Shown here: positions 6,416 through 14,198 of the stretch, piece by piece | Position numbering within the stretch: position 1 is the stretch's first letter | How the letters are laid out: the number at the start of each line of letters is the position of its first letter | Assembly: GCA_017412445.1 (NCBI GenBank) | Contig: JAFPYA010000313.1 | Location: forward strand, 1 to 16,989 | Reading direction: 5' to 3' | DNA: 16,989 nt | From: Clostridia bacterium | Lineage (GTDB): Bacteria > Bacillota > Clostridia > Christensenellales > Aristaeellaceae | Program-made: the position numbers and the translations under genes | The notes under the pieces: generated by a model | Told to the model about the DNA's origin: nothing | Seen by the model: only the letters and a program-made list of their open reading frames with translations | The model's database searches: none

Positions 6416-9400
6416 ATGATGGCAAACCTCTATCCAATGGTGGATGACAGGCTGGAGCATGATGCCTGCGGCATAGGCGCCATCGTAGACCCGAAAGGGC
6501 TGCCGAGCCATAAGACGGTCTCGGATGCCCTGACAATAGTGGAGCGCCTGGCACACCGTGCCGGGCGCGATTCCGAAGGCACGACGGGCGACGGCGTGGG
6601 CATACTGACTCAGCTGCCCCACGACCTGTTCTCCCGTTGGGCGGGCGATAACGGTATAGCGCTTGGCGAAAGCGGCGACTACGGCGTGGGCATGTTCTTT
6701 TTGCCCGACGATGCCGCAGCCGAAGCGCAGGCAAAGGCCGCCTTCGGAGAGCAGGCGCTTTCTCAGTCGATGGAGATAATCGCCTGGAGGGACGTGCCCG
6801 TATGTCCCTCGCTGCTGGGCGCTGGCGCGCGAAAAACCATGCCCGCGATACGGCAGTGCTTCATACGCAGACCCTCCAACGTGCTCGACAGCGCCGCCTT
6901 CGACCGCCGCCTGTACGTGCTGCGCCGCGCATTTGAAAAGGCCTGCCCGGACGCCTTCGTCTGCTCGCTGTCCTGCCGCACTATAGTGTACAAGGGCATG
7001 ATGCTCGTGCCGCAGCTGCGCACGTTTTATACTGATCTGAGCCGTGAGGACTACAAATCCTTGATCGCGCTCGTGCATTCCCGCTTTTCCACCAACACGA
7101 ACCCCAGCTGGCCGAAGGCGCATCCCCATCGCATGCTTTTACACAACGGCGAAATAAACACCATACGCGGCAACGCCGACAGGATGCTGGCACGCGAGGA
7201 GACTATGCGCTCGGCGGATCTGAGAGGTTCGCTGGATACAGTCTATCCGGTCGTAAATCCCGATGGCTCGGATTCCATGATGCTGGACAACACGCTGGAA
7301 TTTCTGACGATGAACGGCTTTCCGCTGCCGCTGGCGGGCATGGTGCTTATGCCCGAGCCCTGGCAGGGCAAGCGTGAAAAGGAGCCGTGGCGGGACATGT
7401 ACCGCTATTACAGCACTATGATGGAGCCCTGGGACGGCCCCGCGGCGATACTCTACACTGACGGCGAAACCGTGTGCGCCTCCCTCGACCGCAACGGGCT
7501 AAGGCCTCTTCGCTGCGCTGAAACCATGGACGGCAGGCTCATACTGTCCTCTGAGGCGGGCATACTTTACGAGGAGAGCGAAAGCATAATCAGGCGCTGG
7601 AGGCTCAAAAGCGGCGGCATCATATCCGTAAGTCTGAAGACCGGCGAGGTTCTTGAAGACGAGCAGGTAAAGATGAAATACGCCGCCCTCCATCCCTACG
7701 GCGCATGGGTAAACGCGGGCATAATGAATATGGATGCCCTGCCCTTAGCCGATGTATGCGCAACGCGCCGCAATCAAAACGAGCGGCGCAGGCTATTAAA
7801 GGCGTTCGGCTGGGCATACGAGGACGTGTCGGACGTGCTCATCCCAATGGCCGAAAACGGAAAGGAGCCCATAGGCTCAATGGGCGCGGACGAACCCATA
7901 GCCGCTCTGTCAAACACGCATCCGCCGCTGTTTTCATTTTTCAAACAGCGCTTTGCGCAGGTGACGAACCCGCCGATTGACGCGCTGCGCGAGGAGCTCA
8001 AGACCGACACCGCCGTGTACATAGGCGACGACGGCAATCTGCTGAACCCCTGCGCGGAAAACAGCGTGGTGCTCGAGCTGCCCTCCCCCGTTATTACATC
8101 CGAGCAGCTCGACCGTATACGCAGGCTTCGCCACCCTGCCTTCCAGCTGGAAACGCTTTCGCTGCTCTACCCCGTCGGCACGGAAATATCCGAAGCCCTG
8201 CGCGGTCTGTTCAGCGCCTGCGAGGCGGCCTACGCGCGCGGCACGAATATACTGGTCTTATCCGACAGGGGACTCGATTCCCTGCACCTTGCCATACCCT
8301 CGCTGCTCGCGGTTTCGGCGCTCGAGCAGTATCTGGTGCAGCACAAGAAGCGCACGGCCATATCCGTAGTGCTCGAAAGCGGCGAACCGAGGGATTCGCA
8401 CCAGATGGCGCTTTTGGTCGCCTACGGCGCAAGGGCGATAAACCCCTATCTCGCGCACGAATGCATAGAGGCGCATTGCGAGTCCGGACGGATTCACAAG
8501 CCCGCGGGTCAAGCCGTAGCCGATTACAACAGGGCGTTGACCGACGGCATACTGCACATCGCCAGCAAGATGGGTGTCTCGACCATACAGGCCTATCAGA
8601 GTGCCCAGCTGTTTGAGGCGGTCGGCCTCGACGCGGACGTGGTGGACAAATACTTCACAAACACACTGCACCGTCTGGGCGGGCGCGGACTTGAGGAAAT
8701 AGAAAACGACGTAAAGTGGCATCACGATCGGGCATTTGATCCCGCCGCAAACGACGATACGCTGCCGAGCGTGGGCCGGCATCGCCTGCGCAGCGGGGAA
8801 GGCGCGGAGCAGCACCTTTACAGCCCCGAAATAATACATATGCTGCAGAGCGCGCTCTGGAACGACGACTATGAGCTGTTCGAGAAGTATTCCGAAAAGC
8901 TGTATTCCGAGGGACCCGCGACGCTCAGGGGGCTGATGGAGTTTCGCTTTGAGGACTGCACGCCCGTCCCTCTTGAGGAAGTGGAGAGTGCCGAAAGCAT
9001 AGTACGCCGCTTCAAGACCGGCGCCATGTCCTACGGCTCAATATCGCAGGAGGCGCACGAATGTCTCGCCGATGCCATGAACCGCATGGGCGGCAAATCC
9101 AATACGGGCGAGGGCGGAGAATTGCCCGAGCGCTTCGGCACGATATACAATTCCGCAATAAAGCAGGTGGCCTCCGGGCGCTTCGGCGTGACGCTCGATT
9201 ATCTGCGCTCGGCCAATGAAATACAGATAAAGATGGCACAGGGCGCAAAGCCCGGCGAGGGCGGGCATCTGCCCGGCGCAAAGGTCTCCGAGACAGTGGC
9301 GCGCACGCGCTGCTCCACGCCCGGCATATCGCTCATATCCCCGCCGCCGCATCACGACATATATTCCATAGAGGATCTGGCACAGCTTATATACGATCTT

Positions 9401-10789
9401 AAATGCGCCAACGAAAACGCGCGCATCGCCGTAAAGCTGGTCTCCTCCACCGGCGTAGGCACAATTGCCTGCGGCGTGGCGAAGGCCGGGGCACAGTCCG
9501 TGCTGATTTCAGGCGGTGAGGGTGGCACGGGCGCAGCGCCGCTTACGAGCATTCACGGCGCTGGACTGCCTTGGGAGCTGGGTCTGGCCGAAGCGCATCA
9601 GACGCTTTGCAAAAACAATCTGCGCGAGATGGTGACGCTGGAGACCGACGGCAAGCTGATGACCGGCCGCGACGTGGCGGTGGCAATACTGCTGGGCGCG
9701 GAGGAATTCGCCTTCGCTACCGCGCCGCTCATCGCCATGGGCTGCCGCATGATGCGCGTATGCAATCTGGACACCTGTCCCTTCGGCATCGCCACACAGA
9801 ACGAGGCGTTGCGCAAGCGCTTCAAGGGCAAGAGCGAATACGTGATGAGGTTCATGCTCTTTGTCGCCCGCCAGCTGCGCGGCATTATGGCGCGGCTCGG
9901 CGCGAAGACTGTCGATGAGCTGGTAGGGCGGGGAGATCTGCTCAAGTCCCGCAAGGCCTGCCCCATCGACATAAACGAGCTTGTGGGCTGCCGGGCAAAC
10001 CGACGGTTTAGGCCGGAGCGCCTGTATGATTTTCATCTGGAAGAGCGCGCCGATCTCGGCAGTCTTAATGAGGGCACGCGCGTGCACAACACCGACCGCG
10101 CGTTCGGCACGCTGCTTTCTTCCCGCACCGCTCAAGCGCGAGTTATCTGCGTAGAGGGCTGCGGCGGCCAATCCTTCGGGGCATTCCTGCCAAAGGGCGT
10201 GGAGCTGCATCTGAAAGGCGAGGCCAACGACTACCTCGGTAAAGGTCTTTCGGGCGGCGTGATCGCGGTCTTCCCTCCCGAAAGCGGGCATTGGAACGGG
10301 GGCGACGTGCTCATAGGCAACGTGGCGCTCTATGGCGCGACGGGCGGCGAGGCGTACATCGCGGGAGTCGCGGGCGAGCGCTTCTGCGTGCGCTCCTCTG
10401 GCGCGCGGGCAGTCGTCGAGGGTGTTGGCGACCACGGCTGCGAGTATATGACCGGAGGGCGCGTAGCGGTGCTGGGCTCAATAGGCGACAACTTCGCGGC
10501 CGGAATGTCCGGCGGCATAGCCTACGTGCTCGACCGCGACGGGCAGCTCGCCGCAAGACTCAACCGCTCCATGGTCGAGGTATACGACCTTTCCGACCCC
10601 GTCTTCGCTTCCGAGCTGAAAAGCATGCTTGAAAATCACCTCAAAATGACATCTTCCCCCAAAGCCAAAGAAATACTTGAGCACTTCGACGTGTGGCTTC
10701 CGTTTTTCAGAATGGTGATACCCACCGAATATCGCAAGCTGCTCGAAAAGGAGGCGGCGCAGTATGGGAAAACCGACAGGCTTTCTTGA
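6416..10789 (+). CDS. gltB: Glutamate synthase, large subunit
   Basis: GltB transfers the amide of glutamine to 2-oxoglutarate, giving glutamate, with electrons received through GltD. The product is about 1457 residues, close to the bacterial norm. A short 17-residue leader precedes the class II glutaminase nucleophile Cys18 (HDACGIGAIV). The FMN/2-oxoglutarate domain starts near 869 (GAMSYGSISQEAHE) with GEGGTGAAPLTS near 1033. The 3Fe-4S cluster cysteines are 1110, 1116 and 1121 (GCRMMRVCNLDTC). A GXGXG repeat domain occupies about 1245-1445 (HLKGEANDYLGKGLSGG). AAGGAAGG at 6403-6410 allows ATG 6416 or ATG 6419; 6416 is chosen but the choice is not secure, and a GTG at 6410 is too close. 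It begins 11 bases after the ANTAR gene, and its last 26 bases overlap gltD. Confidence 0.97.
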   Translation: MMANLYPMVDDRLEHDACGIGAIVDPKGLPSHKTVSDALTIVERLAHRAGRDSEGTTGDGVGILTQLPHDLFSRWAGDNGIALGESGDYGVGMFFLPDDAAAEAQAKAAFGEQALSQSMEIIAWRDVPVCPSLLGAGARKTMPAIRQCFIRRPSNVLDSAAFDRRLYVLRRAFEKACPDAFVCSLSCRTIVYKGMMLVPQLRTFYTDLSREDYKSLIALVHSRFSTNTNPSWPKAHPHRMLLHNGEINTIRGNADRMLAREETMRSADLRGSLDTVYPVVNPDGSDSMMLDNTLEFLTMNGFPLPLAGMVLMPEPWQGKREKEPWRDMYRYYSTMMEPWDGPAAILYTDGETVCASLDRNGLRPLRCAETMDGRLILSSEAGILYEESESIIRRWRLKSGGIISVSLKTGEVLEDEQVKMKYAALHPYGAWVNAGIMNMDALPLADVCATRRNQNERRRLLKAFGWAYEDVSDVLIPMAENGKEPIGSMGADEPIAALSNTHPPLFSFFKQRFAQVTNPPIDALREELKTDTAVYIGDDGNLLNPCAENSVVLELPSPVITSEQLDRIRRLRHPAFQLETLSLLYPVGTEISEALRGLFSACEAAYARGTNILVLSDRGLDSLHLAIPSLLAVSALEQYLVQHKKRTAISVVLESGEPRDSHQMALLVAYGARAINPYLAHECIEAHCESGRIHKPAGQAVADYNRALTDGILHIASKMGVSTIQAYQSAQLFEAVGLDADVVDKYFTNTLHRLGGRGLEEIENDVKWHHDRAFDPAANDDTLPSVGRHRLRSGEGAEQHLYSPEIIHMLQSALWNDDYELFEKYSEKLYSEGPATLRGLMEFRFEDCTPVPLEEVESAESIVRRFKTGAMSYGSISQEAHECLADAMNRMGGKSNTGEGGELPERFGTIYNSAIKQVASGRFGVTLDYLRSANEIQIKMAQGAKPGEGGHLPGAKVSETVARTRCSTPGISLISPPPHHDIYSIEDLAQLIYDLKCANENARIAVKLVSSTGVGTIACGVAKAGAQSVLISGGEGGTGAAPLTSIHGAGLPWELGLAEAHQTLCKNNLREMVTLETDGKLMTGRDVAVAILLGAEEFAFATAPLIAMGCRMMRVCNLDTCPFGIATQNEALRKRFKGKSEYVMRFMLFVARQLRGIMARLGAKTVDELVGRGDLLKSRKACPIDINELVGCRANRRFRPERLYDFHLEERADLGSLNEGTRVHNTDRAFGTLLSSRTAQARVICVEGCGGQSFGAFLPKGVELHLKGEANDYLGKGLSGGVIAVFPPESGHWNGGDVLIGNVALYGATGGEAYIAGVAGERFCVRSSGARAVVEGVGDHGCEYMTGGRVAVLGSIGDNFAAGMSGGIAYVLDRDGQLAARLNRSMVEVYDLSDPVFASELKSMLENHLKMTSSPKAKEILEHFDVWLPFFRMVIPTEYRKLLEKEAAQYGKTDRLS

Positions 10790-12170
10790 GGTTGAACGCA
10801 GGGAAAACCCCTGGCGGCCTGAAACGGAGCGCGTGCGTGATTTTGCCGCCATGCACGGGGCACTGTCCGAAAGCGAGCGCATGAGGCAGGCCTCGCGCTG
10901 CATGAACTGCGGCGTGCCGTACTGCCAGTCTGACTACGGCTGCCCGCTGCACAACCTGATACCCGAGTGGAACGATCTTTTGTATCGCGGCAATGAACGC
11001 GACGCGCTCGGGCGGCTTTTGAAGACCTCTCCCTTCCCCGAGTTTACGGGCAGGGTCTGCCCTGCGATGTGCGAGAAGGCCTGCATGATGGCCGAGACGG
11101 ACGGCGCTTCCACCAACCGCGACAACGAGCTCTACCTGATTGAGGAGGGCTTCAGGCGCGGCTGGATATGCCCCCGCCCGCCAAGGCAGAGGACGGGCAG
11201 GCGCATAGCAATAGCAGGCTCCGGCCCCGCGGGACTGGGGGCTGCCGACAGGCTGAACAGGCTTGGGCACAGCGTGACGGTCTACGAGCGTGCAAGTCTC
11301 CCCGGCGGGCTTTTGATGTTCGGCATTCCCAACATGAAACTGCCAAAGGACATAGTTGCGCGGCGAATAAGGCTGATGGAGGCCGAGGGCATCCGTTTTA
11401 TCGCGGGGCAGGAGGCTTCGCCCGATGTGACGCAGGGATATGATGCAGTGCTGCTTTGCGGCGGTGCCAGAAAGCCCAGACCTCTTGCCGTCCCAGGCAG
11501 CGATATGCCCGGCGTGCACTACGCCGTGGATTACTTAAGTGCGGCGACCGAAGCGCTGCTGAAAGGAAGCGCGCCCGCCATAGACGCGAAAAACAGGGAC
11601 GTGATCGTGCTTGGCGGCGGCGACACGGGCAACGACTGCGTGGGCACCGCGCTGAGGCAGGGCTGCAAGAGCCTGGTCGAGCTTGAACTGCTTAAGGCGC
11701 CTCCCGAAAGGCGAAGCGCCGGCAATCCCTGGCCGGAGTGGCCCCGAGTGCTACGCACAGACTACGGGCAAACTGAAGCCGCGAATATTTTCGGCGCCGA
11801 TCCCCGCCTGTTTGAATCCACGGTGACCGCGCTTCATTCGGACGAATACGGCAGGCTCTGCGCCGCAACCGTGAGCCGCGTCAGGCGAAACGACGACGGG
11901 AGCATCGTTCCCGTTGCCGGCAGCGAGCGCACGTTCTCCTGCGGGCTTCTGCTCATCGCCGCGGGCTTCATAGGCTGCGACCCGTATACGGCAGGCGCCT
12001 ATAGCCTGAGCCTCACTCCCCGCGGCACGCCGGATGGCATGCGCGGCCACAACATACGCGGCAATCTCTTCGCCGCAGGGGACCTGAGAAGCGGCCAGTC
12101 GCTCGTGGTGCGCGCCATAGCCGACGGCATCGCGGCGGCAAACGAAGCGGACGCTTATCTTAAGAGATAG
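10764..12170 (+). CDS. gltD: Glutamate synthase, small subunit (NAD(P)H-dependent)
   Basis: GltD passes electrons from NAD(P)H through FAD and 4Fe-4S clusters to GltB. The 468-residue protein has the N-terminal cysteine set 46, 49, 54 and 60 (SRCMNCGVPYCQSDYGCP) and the second set 99, 103 and 107 (CPAMCEKAC). The FAD-binding GSGPAG is at 152-157, the NAD(P)H-binding GGGDTG at 284-289, and the C-terminal flavin motif is NLFAAGDLRSGQSLVV. The start at ATG 10764 lies inside the end of gltB, with AAGGAGG at 10748-10754, a typical translationally coupled arrangement. Nothing is missing. The attenuator-like hairpins begin about 12 bases after its stop. Confidence 0.97.
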   Translation: MGKPTGFLEVERRENPWRPETERVRDFAAMHGALSESERMRQASRCMNCGVPYCQSDYGCPLHNLIPEWNDLLYRGNERDALGRLLKTSPFPEFTGRVCPAMCEKACMMAETDGASTNRDNELYLIEEGFRRGWICPRPPRQRTGRRIAIAGSGPAGLGAADRLNRLGHSVTVYERASLPGGLLMFGIPNMKLPKDIVARRIRLMEAEGIRFIAGQEASPDVTQGYDAVLLCGGARKPRPLAVPGSDMPGVHYAVDYLSAATEALLKGSAPAIDAKNRDVIVLGGGDTGNDCVGTALRQGCKSLVELELLKAPPERRSAGNPWPEWPRVLRTDYGQTEAANIFGADPRLFESTVTALHSDEYGRLCAATVSRVRRNDDGSIVPVAGSERTFSCGLLLIAAGFIGCDPYTAGAYSLSLTPRGTPDGMRGHNIRGNLFAAGDLRSGQSLVVRAIADGIAAANEADAYLKR

Positions 12171-12181
12171 TTTTTTACTGA

Positions 12182-12217
12182 CAGAACAAGGGCGTTCTGC
12201 GGGAGCAATGCGCTTTC
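12182..12217 (+). promoter_or_regulatory. Probable ANTAR-binding dual hairpin before amt
   Basis: The first hairpin is CAGAAC (12182-12187), hexaloop AAGGGC (12188-12193), GTTCTG (12194-12199): six Watson-Crick pairs, with A1 and G4 in the loop as in known ANTAR targets. The second hairpin is GGGAGC (12201-12206), loop AATGC (12207-12211), GCTTTC (12212-12217). The same AAGGGC loop, and AATGC starting 19 bases after it, occur before glnA. I see no separate promoter in 12171-12266, so amt probably depends on read-through from gltD past this switch. Confidence 0.72.
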
Positions 12218-12234
12218 GGCGGAACGCCTTTTTT
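12191..12234 (+). terminator. Intrinsic terminator between gltD and amt, overlapping the ANTAR-type hairpin
   Basis: GGCGTTCTGC (12191-12200) pairs with GCGGAACGCC (12219-12228), ten pairs with one G.U, followed by six T (12229-12234). The enclosed loop holds the second small hairpin. The 5' arm is made of the loop and 3' arm of the first ANTAR-type hairpin, so the two structures cannot coexist. It could end the glnA-gltD transcript or let it continue into amt. Confidence 0.88.
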
Positions 12235-12266
12235 CTTATATCATTTTTATAAAGGAGATAACGGCA

Positions 12267-14066
12267 ATGAGTGATTCCATGATTCGTGAGCTTGTCGCGG
12301 AAATGACCGGCGGCGAAATCTTCGCCGTGTGGTTTCTTATCGGCGCGGCGCTGGTATTCTGGATGCAGGCGGGCTTCGCAATGGTTGAGGCCGGCTTCAC
12401 GAGAGCGAAAAACACAGGCAACATAATCATGAAAAACCTGATGGATTTCTGTATAGGAACCGTGGTTTTCATACTGATAGGCTTCGGCCTGCTTTTGGGC
12501 GAGGATCTGGCAGGGCTTATAGGCAAGCCGGGCTTTGACCTGTTTACGGCATATGAGGGCTTTGATTATTCGGCGTTTGTGTTCAACCTCGTGTTCTGTG
12601 CGACCACGGCGACCATCGTTTCGGGCGCCATGGCCGAAAGAACAAAGTTTTTGTCGTATTGCATATACTCAGCCGTCATCTCGGCGCTGATATATCCCAT
12701 AGAGGCCCACTGGATCTGGGGCGGTGGCTGGTTAAGCAAAATAGGCTTTCACGACTTCGCGGGCTCCTGCGCCATTCACATGGTGGGCGGCATATCGGCG
12801 CTGCTCGGCGCGGCCATAGAGGGATCGCGCGCAGGCAAATTCAAGACGGACGCAAGCGGCAAAATTATAGGCGTAAACGCCTTTCCGGGGCACAATGTGG
12901 CCATAGGCGCGCTGGGCGTGTTCATACTGTGGCTGGGCTGGTACGGCTTCAACGGCGCGGCGGCCACCTCAGTAAAGCAGCTGGGCTCGATTTTTCTGAC
13001 CACCACCGTATCGCCTGCCGTGGCGACCGTGGTGTGCATGATACTAACCTGGGTTAAATACGGAAAGCCCGACGTGTCGATGTGCCTGAACGCCTCGCTG
13101 GCCGGTCTCGTGGCCATAACCGCTGGCTGCGACGTAACCGACGCCGCAGGCTCGCTCGCAATAGGCGCGGTGTCCGGCTGCCTTGTGGTATTCGGCGTAT
13201 GGCTGCTGGACAACAAGCTGCACGTCGACGACCCGGTGGGCGCTGTGGCCGTGCATTGCCTTAACGGCATCTGGGGCACGCTCGCCGTAGGTTTCTTTGC
13301 CACAGATAAAGCGCCCGGCTACTCCATAGCCGACAGCGCAGGAAGCACCATGACCGGCCTGTTCTACGGCGGCGGCTTAAAGCTTATGGGCGTGCAGCTC
13401 ATCGGCTTTGCGGCGGTTGCGGCATGGACCGCGCTGACGATAATCGCGGTCTTCCTCATCATTCGCAAGCTGGTGGGTCTGCGCGTGAGCCGCGAGGACG
13501 AGCTGGCCGGCCTCGACATCACCGAGCACGGACTTCCCTCCGCCTACGCGGGCTTTGCCATGCTGCCCGACGCGATTGTGGACGATGCCGCGCCCGCGGT
13601 TATCGCATCGGCTGCGCCTGCCGTTGAAGTCGTCACTGCCGTCAAGGCTGTCCCTGTCGCAGATACCGCTGCAATCAGGCAGGCTCCTGCCGCAGAGACC
13701 GGCGCGGCGCACAAATTCACCAAGGTTCAGATACTTTGCAAGGAAGCTCGCCTTGAGGCGCTGAAAAACGCCATGACCGCGCTTGGCATAACGGGCATGA
13801 CCGTAAGCCACGTGATGGGCTGCGGCCAGCAGAAGGGCAAGCCTGAATACTACCGCGGCGTGCCCGTTGAGGCGACGCTGCTGCCGAAGATTCAGGTTGA
13901 CATAGTGGTCAGCAAGGTGCCTGTGCGCAGCGTAATTGAAACCGCCAAAAAGGTGCTCTACACCGGCCACATTGGCGACGGCAAGATATTTGTATACGAC
14001 GTGGAAAATGTGGTCAAGGTGCGCACCGGCGAGGAGGGCTACGACGCTCTGCAGGACGTGGAGTAA
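12267..14066 (+). CDS. amt: Ammonium channel fused to a C-terminal PII signal domain
   Basis: A 599-residue fusion. Residues 17 to about 405 are an Amt/Mep ammonium channel: FWMQAGFAMVEAGFTRAKNT near the N-terminus, repeated hydrophobic segments, and the twin pore histidines His171 (HMVGGISALLGA) and His330 (AVHCLNGIWGTLAVG). There is no cleavable signal peptide like that of E. coli AmtB. An Ala/Val/Pro-rich linker (about 433-481) leads to a PII domain (about 482-594): T-loop GQQKGKPEYYRG with Gln522 and Arg530 (E. coli Gln39 and Arg47), LPK Lys541, and the B-loop TGHIGDGKIFV. The uridylylation tyrosine (Tyr51) is replaced by Val534. The start at ATG 12267 has AAGGAG upstream. GlnK normally plugs Amt as a separate trimer; here the regulator would be tethered. 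No internal start with a ribosome binding site is seen before the PII part, so it is one polypeptide. Confidence 0.95.
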   Translation: MSDSMIRELVAEMTGGEIFAVWFLIGAALVFWMQAGFAMVEAGFTRAKNTGNIIMKNLMDFCIGTVVFILIGFGLLLGEDLAGLIGKPGFDLFTAYEGFDYSAFVFNLVFCATTATIVSGAMAERTKFLSYCIYSAVISALIYPIEAHWIWGGGWLSKIGFHDFAGSCAIHMVGGISALLGAAIEGSRAGKFKTDASGKIIGVNAFPGHNVAIGALGVFILWLGWYGFNGAAATSVKQLGSIFLTTTVSPAVATVVCMILTWVKYGKPDVSMCLNASLAGLVAITAGCDVTDAAGSLAIGAVSGCLVVFGVWLLDNKLHVDDPVGAVAVHCLNGIWGTLAVGFFATDKAPGYSIADSAGSTMTGLFYGGGLKLMGVQLIGFAAVAAWTALTIIAVFLIIRKLVGLRVSREDELAGLDITEHGLPSAYAGFAMLPDAIVDDAAPAVIASAAPAVEVVTAVKAVPVADTAAIRQAPAAETGAAHKFTKVQILCKEARLEALKNAMTALGITGMTVSHVMGCGQQKGKPEYYRGVPVEATLLPKIQVDIVVSKVPVRSVIETAKKVLYTGHIGDGKIFVYDVENVVKVRTGEEGYDALQDVE

Positions 14067-14082
14067 GCGCTTTTCAGGGTGC

Positions 14083-14119
14083 AAAGCCGCAGGCTCCGCC
14101 TGAACACAGTCGCGGCTTT
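14083..14119 (+). terminator. Possible terminator after amt
   Basis: AAAGCCGC (14083-14090) pairs with GCGGCTTT (14112-14119), enclosing a smaller hairpin AGGC-TCC-GCCT (14091-14101). Only three T end the stem and an A-run follows, so as a plus-strand intrinsic terminator it is weak by sequence. Confidence 0.5.
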
Positions 14120-14121
14120 AT

Positions 14122-14158
14122 AAAAAAACGAGCTGGCTTCCTTCGATGCCCGCTCGTT
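14122..14158 (-). terminator. Terminator of the oxidoreductase gene
   Basis: On the minus strand AACGAGC (14158-14152) pairs with GCTCGTT (14133-14127), extended inside by GGC/GCC, and is followed by a T-run (14128-14122). It lies 40 bases after the stop of the gene at 14199. Confidence 0.85.
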
Positions 14159-14198
14159 GATTCAGCATTTCAATTACGCGGATGCGACCGCCGATAAT

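Noticed and set aside
9509..10435. 308-residue open frame antisense to gltB
   Set aside because: Low-complexity Ala/Arg/His-rich composition, no recognisable domain, and it opposes the conserved FMN and Fe-S regions of gltB.
13700..14066. Separate glnK/glnB gene downstream of amt
   Set aside because: The PII part is in frame with the channel, with no stop in the linker and no start codon with a ribosome binding site before it.
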